NCBI GenBank assembly: GCA_029263315.1
Contig: JAJCXR010000047.1
Location: 1 to 64,000 of the forward strand
Reading direction: 5' to 3'
DNA from: Acidobacteriota bacterium
Lineage (GTDB): Bacteria; Acidobacteriota; Thermoanaerobaculia; Multivoradales; J023
DNA: 64,000 bases
Shown here: positions 15,834 through 24,964 of the stretch, piece by piece
Numbering within the stretch: position 1 is the stretch's first letter
Layout: each line of letters starts with the position of its first letter
Position numbers and translations under genes: made by a program
Notes under the pieces: generated by a model
The model's database searches: none
What the model was told of the DNA's origin: nothing
The model's input: only the letters and a program-made list of their open reading frames with translations

Positions 15834-16532
15834 CTAGGCTCCGGCGAAGAGGGTGCGCACATCCTGCAGGCGGACGTCGGCCAGGGCGGCGATGACATGG
15901 TCCGCCATGGTCAGCTCGGAGGCGCTGTAGGTGTGGGCGACGGCCAGGGTCTGCAAACCGCTCTGCCGGGCCGCCTGGAGGCCGGTGGGGGAATCCTCGA
16001 TGGCCAAGACTTCGTGGGGATGCAACAATCGCGACGGCAAGGGGGGCTCGGAGTTGAGCAGTGTCAGGCCGAGGCGGTATCCTTGGGGATCGGGTTTGCC
16101 GAGCTCGACGTCCTCCGCCGCCACCAGGCACTTGAAATGTTGGCGGACGCCCATCTGTTGCAGCGCTCCTTCGACCTCGTCTTTAAGGGCCCCACTGATA
16201 ACTCCGAGCATCAGCTCGGCGTCGATGGCCTCCGTGATGAGGTCGATGCAGCCGGGGAAAACGGGAAAGCCATCTTTGTGGATGCGCATCTGGTAGTAGG
16301 CGGACTTACGGGCCATGAGGCGGAACAGGCGCTCGGTCGAGGGGGTCTCGCCGCGCGCTTCGAGCACCTTGCGAAAACAGGACTTGTCGTCCAGGCCGAG
16401 GTAGTGGGCATAGTAGTCCTCGTCGGAGATCGACATGCCCTCCGCCGCCAGGACTTTCTGCACCAGCTCGAGGTGGATGGGTTCGTCATCCACCAGGACA
16501 CCGTTGAAATCAAAGAGAATGGCTCGAATCAC
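15834..16532 (-). CDS. HAD-superfamily hydrolase (beta-phosphoglucomutase-like), first gene of glycan operon
   Basis: The 232-residue HAD subfamily I protein has motif I DFNGVLVD (nucleophile Asp8), motif II in GVISGA, motif III Lys in GKPDP and motif IV EDSPTG. Asn10 stands where many HAD phosphatases have the general-acid Asp, so phosphatase activity may be altered. The start is a GTG at 16532 with only a weak AGAAGA upstream. As first gene of the operon it could make or recycle a sugar phosphate, but the substrate cannot be read from sequence. Confidence 0.8.
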   Translation of the reverse strand: MIRAILFDFNGVLVDDEPIHLELVQKVLAAEGMSISDEDYYAHYLGLDDKSCFRKVLEARGETPSTERLFRLMARKSAYYQMRIHKDGFPVFPGCIDLITEAIDAELMLGVISGALKDEVEGALQQMGVRQHFKCLVAAEDVELGKPDPQGYRLGLTLLNSEPPLPSRLLHPHEVLAIEDSPTGLQAARQSGLQTLAVAHTYSASELTMADHVIAALADVRLQDVRTLFAGA

Positions 16533-16685
16533 GGGTATTCTTCTGGTTCTGCTATAGGGTGGCGATGAATTGAAGACGTTGACCTTGAGACGGCTCTCAG
16601 AGTTGCGGAATTTGACGTTGCCGACAACTGTTGGATAGGGTCTAGGGGCCCGACACGACCCTTCGGCGTTGGATCCCCAAGGGCT

Positions 16686-16714
16686 TTGTCAGGCCCCAGT
16701 TGGTTTTGTACTCT
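16686..16714 (+). promoter_or_regulatory. Possible promoter for the A-type Fe-S carrier gene
   Basis: TTGTCA (16686-16691), a 17-base spacer and TACTCT (16709-16714) precede the gene by about 24 bases. Confidence 0.45.
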
Positions 16715-16725
16715 CTCACGTAAAA

Positions 16726-16737
16726 GGAACTAGTTCC
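16726..16737. promoter_or_regulatory. Perfect 12-base palindrome touching the Fe-S carrier start codon
   Basis: GGAACTAGTTCC ends one base before the ATG at 16738 and contains part of the AAGGA ribosome site. It would lie within the 5' leader and could be an operator or affect initiation. No regulator can be named. Confidence 0.4.
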
Positions 16738-17124
16738 ATGGCAGACCTTCAATCGCAGGTATCCGATCAGGCGAGCCCCGCGCTCCAACCCGAGCTTCCG
16801 GTGACCGTGACGCAAAAAGCCGTCAATATGGTCAATATCACCAAGGAACAGGAAGGTATCGATCCTGCCTGGGGATTGCGCATCGCCGTCCGCGGTGGCG
16901 GCTGTAGCGGCTTCGAATATGCCCTCGATTTCGAGGATGAGCCGCGGGAAAACGATCACGTCTATGACCAGTTCGGCCTCAAGGTCATGATCGATCCGAT
17001 CAGCGGGCGCTATCTCAAAGGCACCGAGATCGACTACGTGCTCGGTACCAGCGGCGCCGGCTTCAAGTTCAACAACCCGAATGCCATGGGCACTTGTGGT
17101 TGCGGTTCGTCGTTCACCGTCTGA
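16738..17124 (+). CDS. A-type iron-sulfur carrier (IscA/ErpA family)
   Basis: The 128-residue protein has the three conserved cysteines of A-type carriers: Cys56 in GGGCSGFEY, and Cys120 and Cys122 in GTCGCGSSF. About 20 extra residues precede the domain. Such proteins deliver Fe-S clusters to apo-enzymes. The start at 16738 has AAGGA about eight bases upstream. A YgfZ-like gene, also linked to Fe-S metabolism in other bacteria, converges on it from the right. A cysteine desulfurase lies in the same window at 61098. Confidence 0.9.
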   Translation: MADLQSQVSDQASPALQPELPVTVTQKAVNMVNITKEQEGIDPAWGLRIAVRGGGCSGFEYALDFEDEPRENDHVYDQFGLKVMIDPISGRYLKGTEIDYVLGTSGAGFKFNNPNAMGTCGCGSSFTV

Positions 17125-17143
17125 TCGAACCCGAATCCTGATC

Positions 17144-17156
17144 GAGCCCGGGGCTC
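17144..17156. terminator. Weak bidirectional hairpin between convergent genes
   Basis: GAGCC-CGG-GGCTC forms a short GC hairpin in the 38-base gap between the Fe-S carrier and ygfZ-like genes. There is no clear U-tract, so a terminator role is uncertain. Confidence 0.3.
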
Positions 17157-17162
17157 TCGTCC

Positions 17163-18281
17163 TCAGGTCGAGACGGAAGGCAAGGCAACCAGACGAGCGG
17201 TGCCGTGCCCTTCGACCTCGACCGCCGAATCGTTGTCCACCCGCTGGTGGATGATCGCCAGTCCCACGGCGCCGTCGGATGTTGCCGCAAGACTGGTCAA
17301 GGTACCGGCGGCCCGGCCGTCGGCGACGATGGGTTTGCCGATGGCCGTTGGCTCAGCGGACTGCAACCGTACGGCGCGCAACGATTTGTTGACGCCGCCC
17401 CGGTAGTGGATTCGAGCCACCACCTCTTGTCCCAGATAGCATCCCTTCGTATAGCTGACGGCGTCGTCGATGGCGGTTTCCTGTGGAAAATTGGCATTGT
17501 CGAAATCGACGCCGAAGAGGGGCCATCCGGCTTCAATCCGTAGCCGGTCGTAGGCTGCAAAACCCACCGGCTGTGCTGCTCCGCTCTCCCGTCCGTGCTC
17601 GATCAACAGGTCATAGATCTGCGCCGCCGCGTCCCCCGGTAGCCAAAGGCTCCACTGTGGTGTGGACCCGAGGTCCCGCTCCCGCATGACGCGAAGGTCG
17701 TGCCCCGCCAACGACGCCGCTCGGTGGCTCTGGGGAGCAAGCTCTTGTGCTTCAAGCCCAAGGCTGGTCAGGAACGCCTCGCCGCCCGGCCCGATGAGCG
17801 ACACCAAGACACGGTCCAAGGGCGAGATCTCGACCCGGTCGACGATGATGTAGCGGCCCATATGGGTCTGCAGTGGCTCCGCCATGCCCGGGGGGAGCTC
17901 CAACCATAGGCGGTCCTCCAGGGCATGGACCACCAGATCGGCCATGATCCGGCCTTTGACGGTGGTGAAGAAGCCGTAGCAGCTCTCGCCCGCGGAGAGG
18001 GATTTTGTATCGCAGGTCACCAGACCACCGAGAAATCGCTGGCGATCGTCACCGGTCATTTCCAAGGTGGCGGCGGCGGAGCGATCAATAATGCCGCAGC
18101 TCTCTTGTAGCGCTGTCGTTTCCGAAGCCACGGCTTTTTCCGAAGCCGCAGCCCCTTCCGAAGCCGTGGTGTCTGCTCCACCATGGAACGAGTGGGCCTG
18201 CGGTTGGCCGCGATAGTCGGCAAAGACGGCACCGAGGGTCGTCTGTCGGGATGAAAACGGGGAGTCGATCTCTTGGCTCAT
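17163..18281 (-). CDS. ygfZ: YgfZ/GcvT-family folate-binding protein
   Basis: The 372-residue protein carries the YgfZ signature KGCYLGQE at residues 279-286, with a GcvT-like folate-binding fold around it. In E. coli YgfZ supports maintenance or repair of certain Fe-S enzymes. An Ala/Ser/Glu-rich insertion lies near residues 36-58. It reads toward the A-type Fe-S carrier, matching that functional theme. The promoter would lie in the short gap shared with the divergent hydrolase gene. Confidence 0.85.
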   Translation of the reverse strand: MSQEIDSPFSSRQTTLGAVFADYRGQPQAHSFHGGADTTASEGAAASEKAVASETTALQESCGIIDRSAAATLEMTGDDRQRFLGGLVTCDTKSLSAGESCYGFFTTVKGRIMADLVVHALEDRLWLELPPGMAEPLQTHMGRYIIVDRVEISPLDRVLVSLIGPGGEAFLTSLGLEAQELAPQSHRAASLAGHDLRVMRERDLGSTPQWSLWLPGDAAAQIYDLLIEHGRESGAAQPVGFAAYDRLRIEAGWPLFGVDFDNANFPQETAIDDAVSYTKGCYLGQEVVARIHYRGGVNKSLRAVRLQSAEPTAIGKPIVADGRAAGTLTSLAATSDGAVGLAIIHQRVDNDSAVEVEGHGTARLVALPSVST

Positions 18282-18314
18282 GACAACAGTCTAGCAGGCT
18301 ACAATTGGCAGATG

Positions 18315-19217
18315 ATGAGTCAACCATCCCCCCCTTCGATGTCCGGCGCAGAGCCGTCACCACCCCCCTCTATCGCCAGATCTTTTCAACTGGAGACGCC
18401 GCGGGGCACCCTGCACGGAATCCTCCAGTACCCTTCGGGTATTGTGCGCCAGCGCCCGACGGTGGTCGTCTGCCATGGCTTCAAGGGATTCATGGAATGG
18501 GGGTTCTTTCCACCCCTGGCGGAGCTTTTGGTGCAGCGCGGCTGGACGGTGGCGCGCTTCAACTTCATCGGTTCGGGAATGGCCCCCGGAGATGCTTTGG
18601 TCACCGACCTGGAGGCCTTTCGGCGGGCAACTTTCAGCGGCGATGCGGAAGATCTGCAATGCCTCCTCGAGGCCCTGCACGGCGGACAGCTGGGGGCCGA
18701 CGTGGTGCGGCCGGATCGCTTGGCTCTGGTGGGTCACAGCCGGGGCGGTGGCGCGGCGCTGTTGGTGTCTTCCCTGTCCCCTTGGCAGGAGCGGCTACGC
18801 GCCCTGGTGACCTGGGCGGCGGTGGCCACCTTCGAGCGCTTTCCGTCCCCGCTGCTCGAGCAATGGCGGCGGGACGGCGAGTTGGTGATCGAAAATGCTC
18901 GCACCGGCCAAAGGCTGCCCATCGGCATCGAGGTCTTGAACGATTTACGAGCCAACGCCGAAGCCCTCGACTTGTCCGCCGCGGCGGCCCGTCGCCGCGC
19001 CCCCTGGCTGATCGTCCATGGTAGCGACGATCCCACCGTGCCATTGGCCGAGGGCCAGGCCCATGTGCAGAACGGGGCGGAGGTCCGTCAGCTGGTGGTC
19101 GTCGAGGGCGGGGATCACACGTTGGGTGCCAAGCACCCCTTTGCGGGGCCGACGCCGCAATTGACCCAAGTGCTCAATGCAACTCAGACCTGGCTCCGAC
19201 GTTATCTAACAGAGTAG
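18315..19217 (+). CDS. Alpha/beta hydrolase
   Basis: The protein is about 300 residues, with CHGFKGFMEWGFF near the oxyanion site, nucleophile elbow GHSRGG, Asp loop HGSDDPTVP and catalytic His in EGGDHTLG. An esterase or acylase activity is likely but the substrate is unknown. ATGs at 18312, 18315 and 18339 are all possible; the frame open from 18273 would overlap the divergent ygfZ start. A TACAAT at 18300-18305 would give an almost leaderless transcript. Confidence 0.8.
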   Translation: MSQPSPPSMSGAEPSPPPSIARSFQLETPRGTLHGILQYPSGIVRQRPTVVVCHGFKGFMEWGFFPPLAELLVQRGWTVARFNFIGSGMAPGDALVTDLEAFRRATFSGDAEDLQCLLEALHGGQLGADVVRPDRLALVGHSRGGGAALLVSSLSPWQERLRALVTWAAVATFERFPSPLLEQWRRDGELVIENARTGQRLPIGIEVLNDLRANAEALDLSAAAARRRAPWLIVHGSDDPTVPLAEGQAHVQNGAEVRQLVVVEGGDHTLGAKHPFAGPTPQLTQVLNATQTWLRRYLTE

Positions 19218-19300
19218 AGCAGCCCAGCCCCGGCGGAACACCCCGACCTCGAATCCGTAGATTGAAGGAGCGCATCGCCCCTTCCCCCAAGCAGGTATGG

Positions 19301-22252
19301 ATGACTCGTACACGGTTCAATGCCAAACAGCTCAAGGCAAAGTTTCTCGCCCCCTGGTTGAGGCGCGCGAGCCTCGACATTCGTCCGGGGGAAGGGGAGC
19401 TGTGCCTGGCGTTTTTCTTCTTGCACTTCCTGGTCTTGACCTTTCAGTACACGGCCAAGTCGATTCGTCAGTCGACCTACATCGATTCACTGGGGGCCGA
19501 GCAGCTACCTTTTGTCTATCTTTTGGTGGCCCTGTGCTCCTATCCGTTGCTGCGCCTCTACGGCCATTGGGTGGGGCGTTTCTCTGAGCGATTCCTGCTC
19601 ATTGGCTCCAGCCTGGCGGTGGCCGTCAGCATGGTGCTGTTTCGCTGGCTCTTCGCCACGGGCATGCGCTGGGTCAGCGTCGTCTTCTATCTTTGGATCG
19701 GCATCATCGGCCTGTTGTTGGTCAGCCAATTCTGGTGGTTTGTCAGCCACCGGCTGGATCCGAGGCAAGCCAAGCGGCTCTATGCCCTGATCGGCGCCGG
19801 CGGTCTCTTGGGAGGGGTTGCCGGCGGCCAGGTGGCGCGCTTGGCAAGCGAATTTGGGTCGTATGATGCCCTATGGGGTGCTGCGACGGTTTTGGTGCTG
19901 CAAGCCGTGCTGGTGGCTTGGGTCTGTCGCCCAGGGGGCAGTCTGGCGATGCAGGGCAAACCTCGACGTCTGTTGGCAGCGCTGCCGACGGCAACGGAGG
20001 CGGTGAAAGAGCTCGACGACGCCAAGACCGGTTTCGCCCTGCTACGGAGCTCTCGTTACCTACAGTTGATCGCCGTGGTTCTGATGCTCTCGGCCATGGT
20101 GGCGCAGGTCATCGATTTGCAGTTCAGCTGGGTGATCGAGCGAAGCACCGTCGGTTTGGCGGAGCGGACGGCGGCCTTCGGCAATCTCTACAGTGTCATG
20201 GGGTTGTCCGCCTTCGTCTTCCAACTCCTGTTCACCTCGCGTATTCTCAAGCGTCTCGGTGTAGGCGTTTCGTTGCGCGTCTTACCGTTGAGCAACGCCT
20301 TGGGCTCGATCCTCTTCCTGTTGGCCGCCACCTTTGCCCCCGCCCTGCTGCTGCCGGTGGTGTGGGGATTGAAGATCAGCGAGAACGGTCTGCGCTATTC
20401 CCTCGATCAAGCGAGCCGTGAGCTGTTGTTCCTGCCGGTGCCGGAACACGAGAGGTCCCGGGCCAAGTCGTTTATCGATGTCTTTCTCCAGCGGTTGGCC
20501 AAGGGCCTGGCGGCCATCGCCCTACTGACAGTGACGTTGGGATGGGTGCGGGTCGAGCACACGGCCTATTTTGGCCTGGTCTGGGTCGTTTGTTGGTTGT
20601 CTTTTCTGGGGGCGACCCAGCGACATTATCTCTCCGCCTTTCGCCGTGGCCTGGAGCCCCGTCGCGGTCGGGGTGACTCGCAGGACAGCCCAGGTATGGT
20701 TCTCCCCTTCGACGATGTCGCCACGCTGGAGGGCTTGGTGGAGGGCCTGGGGAGCGGCGAATCCCGTGAGGTGCTGCACAGCATGGATCTCCTCTCGCAA
20801 CATGGTCGGGGGCACTTGGTGCCGCCGTGCATGCTGTACCACGGGGATCCAAGTGTGCGGATACGGACCCTGGAGATCCTGCAGGCGGCGGGACGTTCCC
20901 ACGTGGCGTCCCAAGTGGAGCGCCTGCTGCTCGACGAGCACCCGGGGGTGCGGGTCGCCGCGACGCGTGCCCTCGCCGTCCTGAGCTGCGGCGACATCCG
21001 GCAAGTGATGCTCGACCGCTTGGCGGACAACGATGCCAGAATCCGTGGGGCAGCCATCGGCTATCTGTTGACCCTCGATGGCGGAGCCCCGTTTCCTCGG
21101 GCCGACGAAGCATTGCAAGAAATGCTGAGCGATGGCGATCCCGCGGTGCGCATCGCCGCCGCTCGGGTTTTGGGGAATCTGCCCGATCCCATCCATCAAG
21201 CCTCGTTGGTGCGGCTGCTCTACGACGGCGAAATGGAGGTCGCCTTGCACGCCATCCAGGCCGTCCACGAGAGGGCTTGCGGCGAGCAATGCGGCCCCCT
21301 GTATCCACCGATTCTGATTTCATTGCTGCGTCACCGTCAGCTCAAGCACGAGGCACGGCATGCCTTGGTGGCGTTTGGCGAGCGGGTAGTGCCGGCCCTC
21401 GAGCACTTCATGGTCGATGGCCAGGAAAACATCTGGGTCCGTCGCGGCTTGCCGAAGACGCTGGCCCGTCTCGGTGGACCCTTGGCTTTGGAAGCGCTGG
21501 CCCGAAATCTCGATGCCGTCGATCCGTTCTTACGCCGCAAGGTGATCGAGGCCTTGGGCTCGTTGGCCCAACAGGAGGGGTTACGGCCGCCCATCGAATG
21601 GGTGCAAGAGCAAGCGCGGCGCGAGTGCATTGGACATCTGCGGGCCAGGTTCGATGTCGCCAGCCTGAGCACCGAGGGACCGGCTTCGCAGGAGGTGTCT
21701 GAGGATCCCCCCACCCGACCTTGGGGCCGTGGCGAGCTGTTGGGGCGCAGCGCCGGCCCCTTGTTGGTGGAGCGCCTGCTGGCGGATCGTATGCGGGACC
21801 ACATGCGCAACCTATTCAATCTCCTGGCCCTGCTCCATCCTCCGCGGGATATCCGAGCGGCCTATGAAGGCTTGGCCGGCGAGCGGCCCGGGCTGCGGGC
21901 CCACTCTCTGGAGTACTTGGACAATCTGCTGTCCGGAGATTTGCGGCATCAAGTCTTCGCGGTCATCGACGACCTGCCCGCCAGCGAGCGGCAGCGCCTC
22001 GCCGGTAAGCTGTTCGACGTCAAGCCCCGTTCGGCGACGGCGGTCCTCGAAGCGTTGGTCAGCCAACGGGCCGCCGATGACGAAGACGCCGTGTGGTTGA
22101 GCGCCGCCGCCTTGCATTATATTTACGAGCAGAAGGTGGAGTCTCTGTACTGGGTGGTGCGACGGACGGCGAGACTCGACCCATCGTCCTTGGTGCAAGA
22201 AACCACGGCCTTCCTGCTGCCCCGCCTCGGCGTCGCGAATGGGGAGCTTTGA
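19301..22252 (+). CDS. Nucleotide transporter-like (Npt/Tlc family) membrane protein fused to HEAT repeats
   Basis: The protein is about 983 residues. The N-terminal 450 residues contain roughly ten to twelve membrane helices with the look of the Npt1/Npt2 ATP/ADP carrier family (FQYTAKSIRQSTYIDSLG, GAGGLLGGVAGG, LKISENGLRYSLDQASREL). The rest is a helical HEAT-repeat region from about residue 490 to 960 (HGDPSVRIRTLEIL, EHPGVRVAATRAL, GDPAVRIAAARVLG). Classical carriers of this family serve intracellular parasites and plastids; HEAT-fused forms in free-living bacteria have unknown substrates. The start is uncertain: ATG 19301 has weak upstream AGG, and TTG 19262 is an alternative. Confidence 0.75.
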   Translation: MTRTRFNAKQLKAKFLAPWLRRASLDIRPGEGELCLAFFFLHFLVLTFQYTAKSIRQSTYIDSLGAEQLPFVYLLVALCSYPLLRLYGHWVGRFSERFLLIGSSLAVAVSMVLFRWLFATGMRWVSVVFYLWIGIIGLLLVSQFWWFVSHRLDPRQAKRLYALIGAGGLLGGVAGGQVARLASEFGSYDALWGAATVLVLQAVLVAWVCRPGGSLAMQGKPRRLLAALPTATEAVKELDDAKTGFALLRSSRYLQLIAVVLMLSAMVAQVIDLQFSWVIERSTVGLAERTAAFGNLYSVMGLSAFVFQLLFTSRILKRLGVGVSLRVLPLSNALGSILFLLAATFAPALLLPVVWGLKISENGLRYSLDQASRELLFLPVPEHERSRAKSFIDVFLQRLAKGLAAIALLTVTLGWVRVEHTAYFGLVWVVCWLSFLGATQRHYLSAFRRGLEPRRGRGDSQDSPGMVLPFDDVATLEGLVEGLGSGESREVLHSMDLLSQHGRGHLVPPCMLYHGDPSVRIRTLEILQAAGRSHVASQVERLLLDEHPGVRVAATRALAVLSCGDIRQVMLDRLADNDARIRGAAIGYLLTLDGGAPFPRADEALQEMLSDGDPAVRIAAARVLGNLPDPIHQASLVRLLYDGEMEVALHAIQAVHERACGEQCGPLYPPILISLLRHRQLKHEARHALVAFGERVVPALEHFMVDGQENIWVRRGLPKTLARLGGPLALEALARNLDAVDPFLRRKVIEALGSLAQQEGLRPPIEWVQEQARRECIGHLRARFDVASLSTEGPASQEVSEDPPTRPWGRGELLGRSAGPLLVERLLADRMRDHMRNLFNLLALLHPPRDIRAAYEGLAGERPGLRAHSLEYLDNLLSGDLRHQVFAVIDDLPASERQRLAGKLFDVKPRSATAVLEALVSQRAADDEDAVWLSAAALHYIYEQKVESLYWVVRRTARLDPSSLVQETTAFLLPRLGVANGEL

Positions 22253-22263
22253 TCGCGGTACGT

Positions 22264-22293
22264 TTGACACTGGGTTGGGCACAACGGTAAGTT
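22264..22293 (+). promoter_or_regulatory. Possible promoter for the thiolase gene
   Basis: A perfect TTGACA (22264-22269) is followed after 18 bases by TAAGTT (22288-22293). The -10 match is only partial. Confidence 0.4.
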
Positions 22294-22374
22294 TCGTTCG
22301 GCTGCCGCTGTTCTGCTGCGTCGGTCGACACCTCGGGCCTTCTCGAACCTCTGAACAAGACTTGGAGACTCACC

Positions 22375-23607
22375 ATGCGCGAAGCCTGGATCATCGATGC
22401 TGTGCGTACGCCTCGCGGACGAGGCAAAAAAGATAAAGGTGCCCTTTCCGGCATTCATCCGCAGGAACTGCTGGCCCAAACCCTCAACCAGCTTGCGGAG
22501 CGCACCTCCTTAGAGCGTGCCGATGTCGAAGATGTCGTCGTCGGTTGTGTGTCCCAGGCCGAGGAGCAAGGCGCCAACATCGCCCGCAATACGGTGCTGG
22601 CGGCGGGTTGGCCCCAAGAGGTCACCGGCGTGACCCTGAACCGTTTCTGCGGCTCCGGCCTGCAGGCGGTGAATTTCGCTGCCACCGGCGTCATGAGTGG
22701 TCAGCAAGAGGCGGTCGTCGGCGGTGGCGTCGAGAGCATGTCACGGGTGCCCATGGGGACTGACCGGGCCGGCATGGACGGCGACAATCTAATGTTGCGA
22801 GGCAAGGTCTTCCAAGTGCCCCAGGGCATCAGCGCGGACCTCATCGCCACCCTCGAAGGCTTCGACCGTCAGACCGTCGACACCTACGCCGCCGAATCCC
22901 AGCGCCGGGCCGCGGTGGCCATCGCCGAAGGGCGCTTCGACAAGAGCCTCTTCGCCGTCAAGGATCCGGCGACCGGCGAGGTGGCACTCGACCACGATGA
23001 GCATCCCCGTCCCAGCACGACGGTGGAGACTCTGGCGGAGCTCGATCCGGTATTCGTGCGCATGGGCGCCATGGAAGTCAATGGCACGACCCTCGACGGA
23101 ATCGCCCTGGCCAAGTATCCGCAGGCCGGTGAGGCCATCCAGCACGTGCATACGGCGGGCAATTCCAGCGGTATCGTCGACGGCGCCGCCGCCGTCCTGC
23201 TGACTTCGCCGGACTACGCTCGAGCCCACGATTTGAAGCCGCGGGCCAAGGTACGGGCCATCGCCACCGCCGGTGCCGAGCCGTTGATCATGCTGACAGC
23301 GCCGACCCCGGCGTCCCGTCGGGCCCTGGCCAAGGCGGGCATGGAAGTGGGCGATATCGACCTCTGGGAGATCAACGAGGCTTTTGCCGCCATCCCACTA
23401 CAGACCATGCGCAACCTTGGTCTCGACCACGACAAGGTCAACGTCAACGGTGGAGCCATCGCCCTGGGTCACCCCCTAGGCGCCACCGGTGCCGTCTTGA
23501 TCGGCACCTTGCTCGACGAGCTTGAGCGCCGTGACGCCACCACCGGTCTGGTCACCCTCTGTATCGGCGGTGGCATGGGCATCGCCACCATCATCGAACG
23601 GGTCTGA
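22375..23607 (+). CDS. Thiolase (acetyl-CoA acyltransferase)
   Basis: The 410-residue thiolase has the acyl-enzyme cysteine Cys92 in NRFCGSGLQ, the catalytic His in [14 protein letters not shown] and the second Cys in LCIGGGMG. Family members cleave 3-ketoacyl-CoA or join two acetyl-CoA; the sequence does not decide between degradation and synthesis. GGAG sits eight bases before the ATG. A lysine-ketoglutarate-reductase-like gene follows after five bases, so the two probably share a transcript. Confidence 0.9.
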   Translation: MREAWIIDAVRTPRGRGKKDKGALSGIHPQELLAQTLNQLAERTSLERADVEDVVVGCVSQAEEQGANIARNTVLAAGWPQEVTGVTLNRFCGSGLQAVNFAATGVMSGQQEAVVGGGVESMSRVPMGTDRAGMDGDNLMLRGKVFQVPQGISADLIATLEGFDRQTVDTYAAESQRRAAVAIAEGRFDKSLFAVKDPATGEVALDHDEHPRPSTTVETLAELDPVFVRMGAMEVNGTTLDGIALAKYPQAGEAIQHVHTAGNSSGIVDGAAAVLLTSPDYARAHDLKPRAKVRAIATAGAEPLIMLTAPTPASRRALAKAGMEVGDIDLWEINEAFAAIPLQTMRNLGLDHDKVNVNGGAIALGHPLGATGAVLIGTLLDELERRDATTGLVTLCIGGGMGIATIIERV

Positions 23608-23612
23608 CGTCT

Positions 23613-24929
23613 ATGGGCAAGATCGGCATTCGCCTCGAAGACAAGAATCGCTGGGAGAGACGGGTTCCCATAGTTCCGGCCGATGTCGAAGCCTTGGGTC
23701 GTGAGCATGGCATCGAGTGGATCGTGCAACCCTTTGCCAATCGGGTTTACGATGACGACAGCTACCGGGCTGCCGGCGCCGAGCTGAGCAACGACCTCTC
23801 CGATGCCCAGGTCATTCTGTCGGTCAAGGAAGTGCCGATCGACCTTTTGATGGTGGACAAGACGTACATCTTCTTCGCCCATGTCATCAAGGGACAGGCG
23901 TACAACATGCCGCTTCTACAGCAGTTGTTGGAGCGTCGTTGTACGCTGATCGACTACGAGCCGATCACCAACGAAGAGGGTCGGCGGCTGGTGCTCTTCG
24001 GTCGCGAGGCCGGGCAAGCGGGGATGATCGACACCTTGCACGTGCTCGGCCAGCGGCTGGCCTCCGAGGGTTACGAAACCCCCCTGGCGGCCATCCGCCA
24101 AGCCTACCAGTACGAGGATCTGGCAGCCGCTCTGGGCCATTTGGAAGAGGTTGGAGGAGACATTCGGCGGCGGGGTCTGGGCTTCGAGCCGCTGCCCATG
24201 GTGGTGGGTTTTACCGGCCATGGCAATGTCAACAAAGGATCGATGCGGGTCTTCGACCGGCTTCCCTTCGAGGAATTGGCCCCCGAAGACCTGGCGGCTT
24301 TGATGGCCCGGGGATCTACGGTCGCCGACCGCATCTTCAAAGTTCATTTCAGAAAGCGGCACATGGTGCGTCGTCGTCAAGGCGATGCGCCCTTTGATGC
24401 CGAAGAATACCGCCGTTTCCCCGAGCGCTTCAGCGACTGTTTCATTGAGCACCTGCCCCACCTGACGGTGTGGATGAACGGCATCTTCTGGCGCGACAGC
24501 TATCCTCGCTATTTCACCAAAGCCCAGGCCCAGGCCATGTGGCGCGCCGGGCAGCGTAAATTACGCATCATCGGTGATGTCACCTGCGATATCGATGGCT
24601 CCATCGAGCTGACCTATAAGTCCACCTCGCCGGACCGTCCTACCTACGTCTACGAGCCGGAGCACGACCGTTTTGTTGACGGTTTTGGCGGCGACGGCTT
24701 CATCGTCATGGCGGTCGACAACCTACCCTGCGAGTTGCCGCGGGACGCCTCCGACAACTTCAGCCGCTCTCTACGGGACTTTATACCTGCCATCGCGGAG
24801 GCCGATTACAGCCGTCCCTTCGAAGAGCTGGAGCTGCCGCCTGAAATCCTGAGGGCCATCGTCTGCCATCGCGGCGAGCTGACGCCCGAGTTCAGCTACC
24901 TACAGAAATATCTGGACAAGCACGAGTAG
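23613..24929 (+). CDS. Lysine-ketoglutarate-reductase-like protein (AlaDH/PNT-fold)
   Basis: The 438-residue protein begins GKIGIRLEDKNRWERRVPIVP, the N-terminal signature of alanine dehydrogenase/transhydrogenase and LKR domains. It continues with VVGFTGHGNVNKGS (a dinucleotide-binding glycine loop variant), RIIGDVTCDIDGSIE and FIVMAVDNLPCELPRDAS, which match the LKR half of eukaryotic-type LKR/SDH. The known reaction joins lysine and 2-oxoglutarate to saccharopine with NADPH. No saccharopine dehydrogenase half is attached or adjacent, so the actual substrate is inferred. It lies five bases after the thiolase. Confidence 0.7.
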   Translation: MGKIGIRLEDKNRWERRVPIVPADVEALGREHGIEWIVQPFANRVYDDDSYRAAGAELSNDLSDAQVILSVKEVPIDLLMVDKTYIFFAHVIKGQAYNMPLLQQLLERRCTLIDYEPITNEEGRRLVLFGREAGQAGMIDTLHVLGQRLASEGYETPLAAIRQAYQYEDLAAALGHLEEVGGDIRRRGLGFEPLPMVVGFTGHGNVNKGSMRVFDRLPFEELAPEDLAALMARGSTVADRIFKVHFRKRHMVRRRQGDAPFDAEEYRRFPERFSDCFIEHLPHLTVWMNGIFWRDSYPRYFTKAQAQAMWRAGQRKLRIIGDVTCDIDGSIELTYKSTSPDRPTYVYEPEHDRFVDGFGGDGFIVMAVDNLPCELPRDASDNFSRSLRDFIPAIAEADYSRPFEELELPPEILRAIVCHRGELTPEFSYLQKYLDKHE

Positions 24930-24964
24930 GCGTTTCGAGTCGGTGCGCAGCTAGGCTTCTGCCC

